The notes under the pieces were generated by a model. That model did not search any database and was not told the origin of the DNA. It saw only the letters and a program-made list of their open reading frames with translations. Below, piece by piece: positions 31,659-40,701 of a stretch of DNA of 64,000 nucleotides. The stretch lies in assembly GCA_015679245.1 (NCBI GenBank), contig CP064953.1:868001-932000 (forward strand). The letters run 5' to 3'. How positions within the stretch are numbered: position 1 is the stretch's first letter; each line of letters begins with the position of its first letter. The translations under genes were made by a program, and so were the position numbers. This DNA comes from Actinomycetaceae bacterium zg-1166 (GTDB lineage: Bacteria; Actinomycetota; Actinomycetes; Actinomycetales; Actinomycetaceae).

Positions 31659-31714
31659 ACGCTGGCAAGATCCCGTGTGCGTCTTTCGTCCAGGCGCATT
31701 GAAAGAGCCTCACG

Positions 31715-31720
31715 TAACAT
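31715..31720 (+). promoter_or_regulatory. -10 element TAACAT of a leaderless promoter for rpe
   Basis: TAACAT begins 12 bases before the ATG at 31727. The bases between, GTTCAC, contain no ribosome-binding site. Confidence 0.5.
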
Positions 31721-31726
31721 GTTCAC

Positions 31727-32389
31727 ATGAGTGTTGTTATTTCTCCTTCTATCCTCAACTGCGATTTTGGGCATCTCGCCGACGAGTTGGCCAAGATCTC
31801 AAATGCTGATTACACCCACGTGGACATTATGGATAATCACTTCGTACCGAATCTCGCTTTGGGGCTTCCGCTTGCGGAAGCGGCTGTGAAGTATTCTCCT
31901 GCGCCTGTCGATGCTCACTTGATGATCGAGAATCCAGATCACTGGGCTCCGATCTACGCCGAACTTGGGTGTGCTTCGGTGACTTTTCATGCAGAAGCTG
32001 CCCAAGCTCCCGTGCGCTTAGCCCGTGAACTTCACAAGATGGGTGTACGTGCCAGCCTTGCTCTGCGTCCGGCTACTCCAATCGAGCCTTGTGTCGATAT
32101 CCTCAAGGAGTTCGATCAAATCCTCATTATGACGGTAGAGCCGGGATTTGGTGGGCAGTCTTTCCTCGATTCGATGCTCCCGAAGATTGAGCGCACGCGT
32201 ACGGCTATTCGCAATGCGGGGCTTGACGTGTGGATCCAGGTAGATGGGGGAATCTCTCAAGCCACAATCGAACGAGCAGCACAAGCAGGAGCCAATAACT
32301 TCGTCGCTGGTTCTGCTGTGTTCGCCGCAGACGATGCTTACGCCGAGGTAGAAACGCTACGTCAGATGGCTTTGGCGCATACTCACTGA
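31727..32389 (+). CDS. rpe: Ribulose-phosphate 3-epimerase
   Basis: A 220-residue TIM-barrel enzyme of the pentose phosphate pathway. Metal and catalytic residues are in [13 protein letters not shown]-like start ([13 protein letters not shown]), [33 protein letters not shown] and VDGGIS. Everything is intact and of normal length. Although it follows rsmB by 68 bases, it appears to have its own leaderless promoter. Confidence 0.97.
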   Translation: MSVVISPSILNCDFGHLADELAKISNADYTHVDIMDNHFVPNLALGLPLAEAAVKYSPAPVDAHLMIENPDHWAPIYAELGCASVTFHAEAAQAPVRLARELHKMGVRASLALRPATPIEPCVDILKEFDQILIMTVEPGFGGQSFLDSMLPKIERTRTAIRNAGLDVWIQVDGGISQATIERAAQAGANNFVAGSAVFAADDAYAEVETLRQMALAHTH

Positions 32390-32410
32390 GTCTTAGATCT
32401 CTCGCGGGAG

Positions 32411-32446
32411 GAATGGGGCACACGCTGTTAAGCGTGTGCCCCATTC
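32411..32446 (+). terminator. Terminator after rpe
   Basis: GAATGGGGCACACGCT (32411-32426) and AGCGTGTGCCCCATTC (32431-32446) are perfect complements around a GTTA loop: a 16-pair stem with no T tract behind it. It closes the metK-to-rpe block. Confidence 0.8.
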
Positions 32447-32824
32447 GTGTGGCAGAGGGAAAAATTACTACACACGCCGAAAGTCCTATTGTGTAAGGAA
32501 GATATTTTGACATAAAGATTTTGCAAAGTAGCTGGTCAGAACCTTGTGCGAGGTTGAGAAATAATTTGTAAAAAATTTCCCCAGACAAAAGTCGTAGAAA
32601 CGCGTGTGAGATCCCCTACACTTCATACTTGGATGCTCTACTGTGGCACATTTCCTCCAAAGCAGGAGGAACACCGCTTGGTCGCGTACGTCGCGTACGT
32701 CGCGTACGTCGCGTGCCGTGCGGGAGGTGTGCACACTTCGCCGATTCTCATGGGGGAGAAACAGAGAAAGGCAGCCGACAAGGACGAGCTTGCTTCGAGC
32801 CAGCTCCATACGAAAGGCAACGCG
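32447..32824 (+). other. Long gene-free leader before putP
   Basis: About 380 bases without a supported gene. The first part is AT-rich and includes TTGACA near 32508 without a good partner -10, and the second holds the nine-base tandem repeat at 32681. An open frame runs through the repeat into putP, but transporter homology starts only at the ATG at 32825, so this is read as promoter plus untranslated leader. Confidence 0.5.
32681..32716 (+). repeat. Four tandem copies of a 9-base unit upstream of putP
   Basis: GTCGCGTAC is repeated at 32681, 32690 and 32699, with a fourth copy GTCGCGTGC at 32708. Each junction contains the palindrome CGTACG or GCGTAC. It lies 109 bases before the putP start. 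Confidence 0.85.
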
Positions 32825-34351
32825 ATGGATTCGACCTTCTTTATGTACTTAGCCCTGGCACTTTACTTCTTGGGCATGATTGGGCTGGGCTACATCGCCT
32901 ACAAGCGCGTAGATACTCATGAGGATTACATGCTCGGAGGGCGTCAGCTTCACCCCTGGGTAGCAGCACTCTCGGCGGGTGCCTCAGACATGTCTGGATG
33001 GCTCATTATGGGGCTTCCAGGTGCCATCTTCGCCACAGGGCTCATCGAAGCCTGGATCGCCATTGGTCTATCTATCGGTGCCTATCTCAATTGGAAGTTT
33101 GTGGCACCACGTCTACGCGCCTACTCCGAGATAGCCAAGAACTCCATCACGCTTCCCGGCTACTTCGAAAACCGACTTCACGATCGCTCACGAATGCTGC
33201 GTGTCGCCGCTTCGATCATTATTCTCGTCTTTTTCACTCTCTACGTTTCCTCGGGAATGGTGGCCGCAGGTGTCTTTTTCGAGTCTGCCTTCGGCGGTGA
33301 TTACCTCGTGGGTATGCTCATCGTCGTCGCTATTACTCTCCTTTACACCTACTTCGGGGGCTTCCTTGGCGCCTCTCTCACTGACGTGGCTCAAGGTGTT
33401 TTAATGATGGTGGCCCTGGGCGTTGTACCAGTTGTTTCCATCATCGCCATCGGTGGCCTTGGCGAGACTACCTCAACGATCAACGAGGTAGCCCACGGCA
33501 ACCTCTCCTTCTTCGGCAGCCCAGACCTGGCCACCTCTGCTGTGGTTCTCACGATCACGTCAGGTTTGGCCTGGGGGCTTGGCTACTTCGGTCAGCCGCA
33601 TATCGTCATCCGCTTTATGGCACTGCGCAACCCTCAAGAAGCTAAGAGTGCTCGCCGCGTGGGAATCTCCTGGATGGTTCTTTCCCTCACCTGCGCTGTA
33701 ATTTCTGGCCTCGTGGGAATCGCCTACTTCTTCTCCATACATCACGAGTTACCTAACCCAGAAACCGTTGTGTTGCGTATGGCTCAGCTTCTACTCCATC
33801 CTTTCCTTGCCGGTCTCGTCCTTGCAGCAGTGCTTGCGGCAATTATGTCCACCTTCTCCAGCCAACTTGTCATCTCCTCCTCGGTGCTCGTTGAGGATAT
33901 CTATCACGTGGTAACGAAGTCGAAGCCGAGTCAAAAGCGCCTCGTGCTCCTCGGGCGCCTCGCCGTCCTCGTCGTAGCTGTGGTCGCCCTCCTCCTTGCA
34001 TTGAATCCCCAGGGCTCAATCCTCAAACTCGTGAGTTTTGCCTGGGCAGGATTCGGTGCCTCTTTCGGCCCCATCACAATCCTCTCCCTCTACTGGCGCA
34101 AGCTCACAAACTGGGGTGCCCTTGCTGGAATGATCTCTGGAACGGCGAGCGTCTTTATCGTCAAAGCCCTCCACACGGGTCTCTACGAACTCGGCCCTGC
34201 CTTCGTGATTGCTCTCGTTCTTGCCATTCTCGTTTCCAAGCTCACGTATAAAGCGAATCCGCAGATCGACGACGAGTTCGCGCAGATGAAGGAGAAGTCT
34301 TCTGCATCTGAGCATGCTCGAACACCAGTTCGCGACGTTCGCACCGCCTAA
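32825..34351 (+). CDS. putP: Sodium/proline symporter
   Basis: A 508-residue membrane transporter of the sodium:solute symporter family, importing proline with sodium. About 13 hydrophobic segments can be followed. Typical PutP segments are YMLGGRQLHPWVAALSAGASDMSGWLIMG (Na and proline sites; read in two parts), SSGMVAAGVFFES, LYTYFGGFLGASLTD and GYFGQPHIVIRFMA. The ATG follows GAAAGG. Length agrees with E. coli PutP (502). A Lys/Glu-rich cytoplasmic tail ends the protein. Confidence 0.92.
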   Translation: MDSTFFMYLALALYFLGMIGLGYIAYKRVDTHEDYMLGGRQLHPWVAALSAGASDMSGWLIMGLPGAIFATGLIEAWIAIGLSIGAYLNWKFVAPRLRAYSEIAKNSITLPGYFENRLHDRSRMLRVAASIIILVFFTLYVSSGMVAAGVFFESAFGGDYLVGMLIVVAITLLYTYFGGFLGASLTDVAQGVLMMVALGVVPVVSIIAIGGLGETTSTINEVAHGNLSFFGSPDLATSAVVLTITSGLAWGLGYFGQPHIVIRFMALRNPQEAKSARRVGISWMVLSLTCAVISGLVGIAYFFSIHHELPNPETVVLRMAQLLLHPFLAGLVLAAVLAAIMSTFSSQLVISSSVLVEDIYHVVTKSKPSQKRLVLLGRLAVLVVAVVALLLALNPQGSILKLVSFAWAGFGASFGPITILSLYWRKLTNWGALAGMISGTASVFIVKALHTGLYELGPAFVIALVLAILVSKLTYKANPQIDDEFAQMKEKSSASEHARTPVRDVRTA

Positions 34352-34385
34352 GCTGCCTCTCTAGAGGATCTGTAACTGAAAAATA

Positions 34386-34437
34386 GTGTGGGTGTGTCTG
34401 AGTTTCTCACCTCAAGAAACATCAGACACACCCACAC
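34386..34437 (+). terminator. Long hairpin terminator after putP
   Basis: GTGTGGGTGTGTCTGA (34386-34401) pairs with TCAGACACACCCACAC (34422-34437); GTTTCT (34402-34407) and AGAAAC (34415-34420) extend the stem towards a seven-base loop, with a single bulged A. About 22 pairs. Confidence 0.8.
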
Positions 34438-34529
34438 ACTCGTATGGAAAATTCGCTGCTCTTTCGTGTTTCAACCTGCGTAGAATTGAGCAAGAAGCCC
34501 GCGTATGGCGGTGTGAGCAAAGGAGTTCC

Positions 34530-36812
34530 ATGTTTTCGCGTCTGGGGAAGGCAAGCGGGCGCCACCCGCGCCTAGTTGTACTCCTCTGGCTCGTAGCCGT
34601 TCTCGTTTCTGCTCTTGCTGCTGGCACAGGGTTTGGGCACGACGGTCTTTTCTCTCGCCTGGCCACCACAGACTTCGTCGTTCCGGGATCTGACTCAGAG
34701 ATCGTCTCCAAGGCGAAAGGGGAGAATGCCAACCCTTCCATTTCCTTTCTCGTGCGAGGCGCTCCGGCCGTAGATGCAGCCGCCTTCGCGCAATCCCATC
34801 GCAGTGAACTCCATGTTGCAGGGGTAGCAAGCCTTATCGATCCTTTCGTTCCGGGGCTTCCATCTGAGCAAGCTCAGGCTTTGCGCGCTGCCACAGGAGA
34901 AAGCTGGGTGCTGTTAGCTCACCTAGAGGAAGGAATGGGAAAAACTCAACGTGCACGCACCGAAGAATCTCTTCGCTCAGCTATGACACGCTACTGGGCA
35001 ACTCTCGCACAGGAGTTCCCCGAGGCGAGCATCGTAGAAGTCTCACGCTCAGCAGTCTCGGATGTGATTACAGGGCTCGTCCGCCAGGATCTTGTGCGCG
35101 GAGAAACCCTGAGCCTTCCTATCGCAGCTCTCCTCCTCATCGCCGTCTTTGGGGGTGCTCTCGCCGCCTGTCTTCCCCTCATCGGGGCAATGAGCGCAAT
35201 CATCGTCGGCCTTGCCTTGCTGTGGGGTGCAACTTTTGCCACGACGATTGATTCCTTTGTTATCAATGTCATCTCAATTATCGGAGTGGCGCTCTCCATT
35301 GATTACGGCCTCCTCGTGGTCAGCCGTTTCCGCGAAGAAGCGCGAAAAACAGTGAACGTACACGCACGTGCGGAATCTGACACAGGGCGAAGGCATGATG
35401 CCAGTACAACTTCTCAAGGCACCTCTCAAGACGCCTCGCCCATGCTTGAATCCGGAGATCTCACTGCCATCATTGCGCGCACTGTGGCTACTGCCGGGCG
35501 CACTGTCTCCTTTTCTGCTCTCACCATCGCCCTCGCTATCGCAGGTCTAGCCACGATTGACCTCCCCGTACTCCGCATCATCTCTTTCGGCGGTATTATC
35601 GTCACTCTCCTCGCCGTCCTTGCCACGATCACGTTGGTTCCTGCCTTCCTCGCACTGTGGGGGAGGAAGATCCTCGTACCCTCACCCATGTCTCGCCTTC
35701 CGATCCTGCGGTTCCTCACAAAACTCGACGGAGAGGGAGGACGAAGCTCGGAGAAAGAGTCAGGGTTCTTTGCCACCCTTGCGCGCAGGGTGCACGCACA
35801 TCCGTGGATCGTTATGCTCTCCTCTTTCGCGCTTCTTGCGCTCATGGCAAGCCCTTTGGCGGCCTTCACTCTGCGTAATAATTTCGAGGATTACATCCCA
35901 GACGGCACACAACTCTACAGCGCCTATGAGGAAATTCAAGCGGAGTATCCAGCTCTTGCCACATCTCCTGTCACTGCTGTAGTTGATGCGATGGGCGCCG
36001 CCGAAGTCACGAGTAAAATCTCAGCGATTTCTGGCGTTACGCATGTTCTTCCCACTCAGCTCGACGATGGGCGCATCCTCCTCTCCGTTGGACTCGATGT
36101 GGAAGATGCGGCAGGGGCACGAGCCACGGAACTTATGGAAAAGATCCGCGCCTTAGATGCCGATCTTCCTGAGGGATCTCACTTTGCCGTTGGCGGCACC
36201 ACCGCACTCCAAACTGATATAAAGCACGCGATAATCTCGGGAATGCCCCGCGCTCTTGGCGTTGTCGTCGTTGCCGTCATGGTGCTTCTTTTCCTCATGA
36301 CAGGTTCACTCCTCATCCCCCTCAAAGCTCTTCTCATCAATACTCTCTCCCTTCTTGCCTCCCTCGGCGCCACCTCCTTTATCTTCCATCACGGGCTTTT
36401 TGGCCTCCCTCGCGTATCTGGTCTTGAAACCTACATTGTTGCCTGTATGGTGGCCTTTGGGTTTGGCCTTGCGATGGATTACGAGGTTTTCCTCCTCGCA
36501 CGTATTAAGGAGTATTGGGATGCTGGATTCTCCAACGACGAAGCTGTAGAACGTGGTCTTCAACGCTCAGGACGAATCATTACTTCGGCTGCCGCCATCA
36601 TTATCGCTGTCTTTATTGGCTTTGCTTCGGGGCAGATGGTGGCAATCAAGGAGATCGGCGTGGCTTTAGCTATTACGGTGGTCACCGATGCCACACTGAC
36701 CCGCCTCCTCCTCGTGCCAGCCACAATGACGCTGCTCGGGCAATGGAATTGGTGGGCACCACGCCCATTGCGTTGGATCTCTCGTAAGCTCGGCGGAGTT
36801 TTCCAGGAGTAG
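34530..36812 (+). CDS. MMPL/RND family membrane exporter
   Basis: A 760-residue transporter with two homologous halves, each with one N-terminal helix, a large outer loop and a block of five helices, about 12 in all. The first block contains SIIGVALSIDYGLLVVSRFREE and the second GFGLAMDYEVFLLARIKEYW, the MMPL signatures with the proton-relay Asp-Tyr. A 60-residue Ser/Thr/Asp-rich insertion lies in the first cytoplasmic loop (about residues 275-310). In mycobacteria the family exports lipids; the substrate here is unknown. The ATG follows AAAGGAG; the longer upstream frame starts in the putP terminator and is rejected. Confidence 0.88.
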   Translation: MFSRLGKASGRHPRLVVLLWLVAVLVSALAAGTGFGHDGLFSRLATTDFVVPGSDSEIVSKAKGENANPSISFLVRGAPAVDAAAFAQSHRSELHVAGVASLIDPFVPGLPSEQAQALRAATGESWVLLAHLEEGMGKTQRARTEESLRSAMTRYWATLAQEFPEASIVEVSRSAVSDVITGLVRQDLVRGETLSLPIAALLLIAVFGGALAACLPLIGAMSAIIVGLALLWGATFATTIDSFVINVISIIGVALSIDYGLLVVSRFREEARKTVNVHARAESDTGRRHDASTTSQGTSQDASPMLESGDLTAIIARTVATAGRTVSFSALTIALAIAGLATIDLPVLRIISFGGIIVTLLAVLATITLVPAFLALWGRKILVPSPMSRLPILRFLTKLDGEGGRSSEKESGFFATLARRVHAHPWIVMLSSFALLALMASPLAAFTLRNNFEDYIPDGTQLYSAYEEIQAEYPALATSPVTAVVDAMGAAEVTSKISAISGVTHVLPTQLDDGRILLSVGLDVEDAAGARATELMEKIRALDADLPEGSHFAVGGTTALQTDIKHAIISGMPRALGVVVVAVMVLLFLMTGSLLIPLKALLINTLSLLASLGATSFIFHHGLFGLPRVSGLETYIVACMVAFGFGLAMDYEVFLLARIKEYWDAGFSNDEAVERGLQRSGRIITSAAAIIIAVFIGFASGQMVAIKEIGVALAITVVTDATLTRLLLVPATMTLLGQWNWWAPRPLRWISRKLGGVFQE

Positions 36813-36914
36813 ATGGGGTCAAGACTACATGCCGTTTTTCCGGGAGTTGATGAGGTAACTCATTCACAGAAGTTGCCCGAATATACTGCCTGGGACATAA
36901 TGGTGGCGAACACT

Positions 36915-37031
36915 ATGTGCTCCGGGGTCAGTGAAAGTCTGAACCGGCGGTGAAAGTCCGCGACCCGCGCAAGCGGTTGACGAGGTGAAATTCCTCGACC
37001 GACGGTAAAAGTCCGGATGGGAGGCGCACGA
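36915..37031 (+). promoter_or_regulatory. FMN riboswitch (RFN element)
   Basis: Conserved blocks of the RFN element are present in order: GTGAAAGTCTGAACCGGCGG, TGAAAGTCCGCGACCCGC, GGTTGACGAGGTGAAATTCC, TCGACCGACGGTAAAAGTCC and GGATGGGAGG. The closing stem P1 can be drawn between GTGC (36917-36920) and GCAC (37026-37029). Binding of FMN should switch off the transporter genes that follow. Confidence 0.95.
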
Positions 37032-37097
37032 GTGCCGGCTGTCTTTTATGCCGGTGTCGTTCGTGTCTGAATTCCCCGAAGCTGAGTAGGGGAGAGG
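37028..37097 (+). promoter_or_regulatory. Expression platform: ribosome-binding-site sequestering stem
   Basis: After the aptamer a hairpin forms with CACGA/TCGTG outside and CCGGC/GCCGG inside (37028-37066). Then TCCCC (37073-37077) is complementary to GGGGA (37089-37093), which is part of the ribosome-binding site GGGGAGAGG (37089-37097) of the next gene. There is no T tract, so control is probably translational. Confidence 0.6.
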
Positions 37098-37098
37098 C

Positions 37099-37848
37099 AT
37101 GAGAGCAAAAATTGGACCTGCACTGGGATTCGGTGCGTTCCTTCTTGCCCTCTGGTGGCTCGTAAGCGTAACTGGGGCAGTTGATTCCGCCTTCCTTCCT
37201 TCCCCCTATGAAGCTGCATCACGGATGATCGCAGGCTTGGCGCAGGGTTATCTTGCTACAGCCGCGTGGGTGACTCTTCAAGAGGCTCTCTTCGGCTGCC
37301 TGCTCGCTGGCCTTGTGGGTATCCCACTGGGCTACCTCGTGGGTAAGTCACGCTTAAGTGCGCGTGTGCTCCAGCCCTATTTGGCTGGAGCACAAGCAAT
37401 CCCCGGCGTGGCTCTCGCTCCGCTCCTAACAATCTGGATTGGTTATGGTACAGGTTCCATCGTCACGCTCTGCGCGATCATGGTGGTATTTCCCGTCATT
37501 ATTAATTCAGCGATGGGAGTGGCTCACATCGATAGAGATGTACTCGGTGCGGCGCGGCTGGATGGAGCGAGTGGCTTCACCCTCGTCCGCCACATTGAGC
37601 TGCCTCTCGCGGCTCCCAGTATTCTCGCTGGGCTTCGCACAGGTTTCACTCTCTCGGTGACCGGCGCGGTTGTGGGCGAAATGATTATCGGTGGGAAGGG
37701 ATTAGGCATGTTGCTCACAAGCGCGCAAGCAAGCGCAGATGTGAAAGGGATGTTCGCCGTTATTATTTTGCTGGCGGCGAGTGCCATGCTCATCTATGGA
37801 TTTCTTGTGCTCGTGGAACGGCGTGCCAACTACCTCATTCGCAGCTAA
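37099..37848 (+). CDS. Riboflavin-type ABC transporter permease (RibX-like)
   Basis: A 249-residue binding-protein-dependent permease with about six membrane segments. The EAA-like loop is LGAARLDGASGFTLVRHIELPLAAPSIL at about residues 150-177 (quoted in its middle as GASGFTLVRHIELPLA). It resembles the SsuC/TauC/ThiX group. Because an FMN riboswitch precedes it and an NMT1-like lipoprotein follows, it fits the two-gene RibXY riboflavin uptake system described in other bacteria. No ATPase gene is present. Confidence 0.82.
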   Translation: MRAKIGPALGFGAFLLALWWLVSVTGAVDSAFLPSPYEAASRMIAGLAQGYLATAAWVTLQEALFGCLLAGLVGIPLGYLVGKSRLSARVLQPYLAGAQAIPGVALAPLLTIWIGYGTGSIVTLCAIMVVFPVIINSAMGVAHIDRDVLGAARLDGASGFTLVRHIELPLAAPSILAGLRTGFTLSVTGAVVGEMIIGGKGLGMLLTSAQASADVKGMFAVIILLAASAMLIYGFLVLVERRANYLIRS

Positions 37849-37861
37849 CTCAGCTTGTAGG

Positions 37862-37877
37862 GGCCGATTTTTCGGCC
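37862..37877 (+). terminator. Small hairpin between the two transporter genes
   Basis: GGCCGA (37862-37867), loop TTTT, TCGGCC (37872-37877), in the 49-base gap between permease and lipoprotein. It may partly end transcription or stabilise the upstream message; there is no T run after it. Confidence 0.4.
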
Positions 37878-37897
37878 GTAATTCTCGACAAACAAGG

Positions 37898-38908
37898 ATG
37901 AGTTTCGTGAAAAAAGCTATCGCGTTCTTCGCCGCTCTTGCGTTTCTTACAGGATGCTCAGGTGGAAAGGGGACGTCGGATGCAGCGAGAGCTGCTTCCT
38001 CTGCGAACCAGAAATCCCATGTCACTGTGGGTCTTACCTATATTCCTGATATTCAATTTGCACCTTTCTATGTTGCGCAAGAGAAAGGATATTTTAGGCA
38101 GGAGGGGCTTGATATTACTTTGCGTCACCACGGCGCTCAGGAGGCACTTCTTGGAGCGCTTGAATCAGGGGAGGAGGATGTTGTTTTTGCTGGAGCCGAC
38201 GAAATGCTCCAAGGCCGCTCCAATGGTATTGACGTGGTGAATTGGGCAACGATGTACCAGAAATATCCTGTCACTCTTATTGTCCCTGAAAGCTCACAGA
38301 TAACGAATGTGGCGGATCTGCGTGGCAAAACTCTTGGCCTTCCTGGCCCTTATGGAGCCAACTATTTCACTCTTCTTGCCATGCTCAAAGCTCATGGGAT
38401 GAGTGAGAGCGAGCTTTCGGTCCAGTACATCGGATACACGCAGGCAGCGGCTCTCTCAACTGGGAAAGTGGATGCAATTCTCGGCTATATGAACTCTGAC
38501 ACTGTAGCCATTGAGGCCTCTCTTGGCGCTCCCGTGCGCACAATCGACCCGGTGAGCGGCGGGATTCCTCTCGTGGGTGTGGGGCTTGGCTCCCTTTCTG
38601 CCACATTGGAAAAAAAGAAGGGGCACTACGAGGCAATTCTTCGTGCTCTTGACCGCGCGGTGTCGTTTGCTGTAGCCAACCCTGAGGAAACTGTCAAGAT
38701 TACTCAAAAGTATGTTCCTGCACTCGTTGACCCTGAGCGTGAGAGAACTGCACGTAAGGTGCTTGAGCGCACTCTTGACCTCTACGGCACCGAATATATC
38801 GGTGCCCAGGATCCTGAGCGTTGGGCAGCAATGGCGAGCTTTATGGAGAGGAACGGATTGTTGTCAAAGGCTGTTGGAGCCGACGAAGCATTCCGCTCAC
38901 TTCGCTAG
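37898..38908 (+). CDS. Riboflavin-type ABC transporter substrate-binding lipoprotein (RibY-like)
   Basis: A 336-residue lipoprotein. The signal peptide is MSFVKKAIAFFAALAFLTGC, with the lipobox LTGC giving lipidation at about residue 20. The mature part is an NMT1/THI5-like type II periplasmic-binding fold: GLTYIPDIQFAPFYVAQEKG, VFAGADEMLQ, LRGKTLGLPGPYGANY and GYTQAAALSTGKVDAILGY. Its relatives bind thiamine precursors, sulfonates or riboflavin; the FMN riboswitch upstream makes riboflavin the likely ligand. The ATG follows ACAAGG; a GTG nine bases later is possible. Confidence 0.82.
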   Translation: MSFVKKAIAFFAALAFLTGCSGGKGTSDAARAASSANQKSHVTVGLTYIPDIQFAPFYVAQEKGYFRQEGLDITLRHHGAQEALLGALESGEEDVVFAGADEMLQGRSNGIDVVNWATMYQKYPVTLIVPESSQITNVADLRGKTLGLPGPYGANYFTLLAMLKAHGMSESELSVQYIGYTQAAALSTGKVDAILGYMNSDTVAIEASLGAPVRTIDPVSGGIPLVGVGLGSLSATLEKKKGHYEAILRALDRAVSFAVANPEETVKITQKYVPALVDPERERTARKVLERTLDLYGTEYIGAQDPERWAAMASFMERNGLLSKAVGADEAFRSLR

Positions 38909-38994
38909 GGTAGCCCTAGCTCTGAGAGAGGGGTGATCTTGGTGTGGGGTCGTCTGGGCCTGGCTGGGTTCACCTTCCTTAGGTGAGATCACCC
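38905..38994 (+). terminator. Hairpins after the transporter operon
   Basis: CTAGGG/CCCTAG (38905-38919) includes the stop codon. A second, longer structure joins GGGTGATC (38931-38938) to GATCACCC (38987-38994). They lie between this operon and hisE; no T tract follows. Confidence 0.5.
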
Positions 38995-39017
38995 AACTTT
39001 CCTCTACATCAAGAATG

Positions 39018-39023
39018 TAAGAT
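39018..39023 (+). promoter_or_regulatory. -10 element TAAGAT of a leaderless promoter for hisE
   Basis: TAAGAT begins 12 bases before the GTG at 39030, and no good ribosome-binding site precedes the GTG. Confidence 0.5.
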
Positions 39024-39029
39024 CGAGAC

Positions 39030-39293
39030 GTGAAAACTTGTGATCAGCTCTTCGAAGAGCTCTCGCGAAAAGCGATCGAACGCCCTGCCGGTTCTGCGAC
39101 AGTTGAAGAACTGGACAAGGGAATTCATACTATTGGTAAGAAGATCGTCGAAGAAGCAGGGGAAGTATGGCTTGCCGCCGAATACGAGAGTGACGAATCC
39201 CTTGCTGAGGAAGCCTCCCAGCTCCTCTATCATCTTCAGGTCATGCTCATTGCGCGTGGCCTCACTCTTGAGGATCTCTACCGGTATCTCTAA
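39030..39293 (+). CDS. hisE: Phosphoribosyl-ATP pyrophosphatase
   Basis: An 87-residue enzyme of the MazG-like helical fold, catalysing the second step of histidine synthesis. [20 protein letters not shown] opens the protein, and the metal-binding helix region is [18 protein letters not shown], followed by [17 protein letters not shown]. It pairs with hisG, which begins 226 bases downstream. The GTG start is supported by the leaderless promoter pattern. Confidence 0.94.
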   Translation: MKTCDQLFEELSRKAIERPAGSATVEELDKGIHTIGKKIVEEAGEVWLAAEYESDESLAEEASQLLYHLQVMLIARGLTLEDLYRYL

Positions 39294-39519
39294 GGAACGC
39301 CGCATTTTCCTCTGAAAACAAGCGCTCTTTCCCCTTTACTCTAAAAAATACGCGGTTCTTCTCCCTAACCCTCTAAAGATAAAAAGATAAGTAGCTCTCT
39401 CCCTATCACCGCCCCGTGCTACATAGCATTCGTAGAGTCTCATCGAGACGATGCACAGGTGGACGAGCGCGCGACGAACGGCAGCGTGGGTGCAGCTCAC
39501 GCCCATGAAAGGATCACTA

Positions 39520-40362
39520 ATGCTTCGAGTGGCTGTACCTAACAAGGGTGCTCTCTCCGAACCGGCTTCGCAGATGCTACGAGAAGCCGGTTATCGTCAG
39601 CGTCGCGATTCGCGTGAGCTTGTACTCACAGATGTAGAGAATGATGTGGAGTTCTTCTTCCTCCGTCCGCGCGATGTGGCCGTTTACGTTGGTGCCGGAA
39701 CGGTGGATGTGGGGATCACTGGGCGTGACCTCCTCCTCGATTCTGGAGCGGACGCCGTGGAGCACCGCAGCCTCGGTTTTGCTCGCTCCACTTTCCGCTT
39801 TGCCGCTCCTAAGAATCAATGTCACAGCCTCGCGGATGTTACCGGAAAGCGCGTGGCCACTGCCTATGATGGCCTTGTCCGTTCCTACCTCGCTGAGAAG
39901 AGAATTGAAGCGAAGGTAGTTCACCTCGATGGCGCTGTAGAATCTTCTGTTCAGCTTGGAATCGCTGATCTCATTGCTGATGTGGTAGAGACGGGATCAA
40001 CTCTTCGCGCAGCGGGGCTCGAAGTTTTCGCTGATCCGATTCTCTCCTCTGAAGCGGTGCTCATTCGCGGCAACCGTGAACTTCCCGCAAGTCTTGATAT
40101 TCTCGATCGTCGTATCGAAGGTGTTCTTGTGGCTAGGCAGTACGTCATGCTTGATTACGATTGCCCCGAGGAGAACCTTAAGGAAGCTGTGAAATTAACT
40201 CCTGGTTTGCTCTCACCCACAGTTTCTCCTCTCCATGACGAGGGGTGGTGTGCGGTGCGTGCAATGGTCAAGCGTGAGGCTACGAACCGTGTTATGGATG
40301 CTCTCTACAGCCTCGGCGCACGCGGAATCCTCGTGACCCCCATCCTCGCCTGCCGGATTTAA
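39520..40362 (+). CDS. hisG: ATP phosphoribosyltransferase, long form
   Basis: A 280-residue enzyme for the first committed step of histidine synthesis, normally inhibited by histidine. It begins [16 protein letters not shown]. The PRPP loop is near [19 protein letters not shown], and the C-terminal ACT-like regulatory domain (about residues 200-280) shows this to be the long form that works without HisZ. The ATG at 39520 follows GAAAGGATC; the open frame upstream is not conserved. Confidence 0.95.
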   Translation: MLRVAVPNKGALSEPASQMLREAGYRQRRDSRELVLTDVENDVEFFFLRPRDVAVYVGAGTVDVGITGRDLLLDSGADAVEHRSLGFARSTFRFAAPKNQCHSLADVTGKRVATAYDGLVRSYLAEKRIEAKVVHLDGAVESSVQLGIADLIADVVETGSTLRAAGLEVFADPILSSEAVLIRGNRELPASLDILDRRIEGVLVARQYVMLDYDCPEENLKEAVKLTPGLLSPTVSPLHDEGWCAVRAMVKREATNRVMDALYSLGARGILVTPILACRI

Positions 40363-40638
40363 GTGCCTGTGAGGGTTTATACTCTCTACTTTTTGAGGAT
40401 ACGGCTATAGGCTATACAGATCCTGCTCTAAGCGCCCTGTGGGGGATCCACCCTCGATTCCCGCCTAATCGCACGTATCGAAGTGAAAAGGCGGAGGTTT
40501 ACTCAAGGAGTGTGTGCTGGCAGAAGCCATGAACGTAGCACAGGCGACTGGTCTTGCTCTATCTGAAAAGTGTGTGTGGAGTAGAGGCTCGTAGGTTCGT
40601 CTGCTTTTCTTCGGTTAAGCTCAATTTTCTATGCATAG
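40363..40638 (+). other. Gene-free stretch between hisG and the convergent membrane protein gene
   Basis: No gene is supported. A 26-codon GTG frame at 40514-40594 follows AAGGAG by only three bases and has no recognisable product. The stretch ends in the strong hairpin at 40639. Confidence 0.5.
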
Positions 40639-40691
40639 TTGTGGGGTGCTTAGTTTAGTTTCTAGCTAGAAATAAACTAAGCACCCCACAA
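40639..40691. terminator. Bidirectional terminator between hisG and the - strand gene
   Basis: TTGTGGGGTGCTTAGTTTA (40639-40657) and TAAACTAAGCACCCCACAA (40673-40691) are perfect complements, and the interior TTTCTAG/CTAGAAA is itself palindromic. It sits between convergent genes and can serve both. Confidence 0.85.
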
Positions 40692-40701
40692 TATATTCCC
40701 A

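Noticed and set aside
32681-32716. CRISPR-like array
   Set aside because: The units are 9 bases, directly adjacent, without spacers, and no cas gene is nearby. No CRISPR array was seen in the window.
32606-32824. Upstream extension of putP through the 9-base repeat
   Set aside because: Homology to PutP begins at the ATG at 32825, which has its own ribosome-binding site; the extension is repetitive and hydrophilic.
34386-34529. Longer N-terminus of the MMPL exporter
   Set aside because: The extension begins inside the putP terminator hairpin; the ATG at 34530 has AAAGGAG and directly precedes the first membrane helix.
40514-40594. 26-codon GTG frame behind hisG
   Set aside because: The spacing to AAGGAG is only three bases and nothing about the peptide is recognisable.
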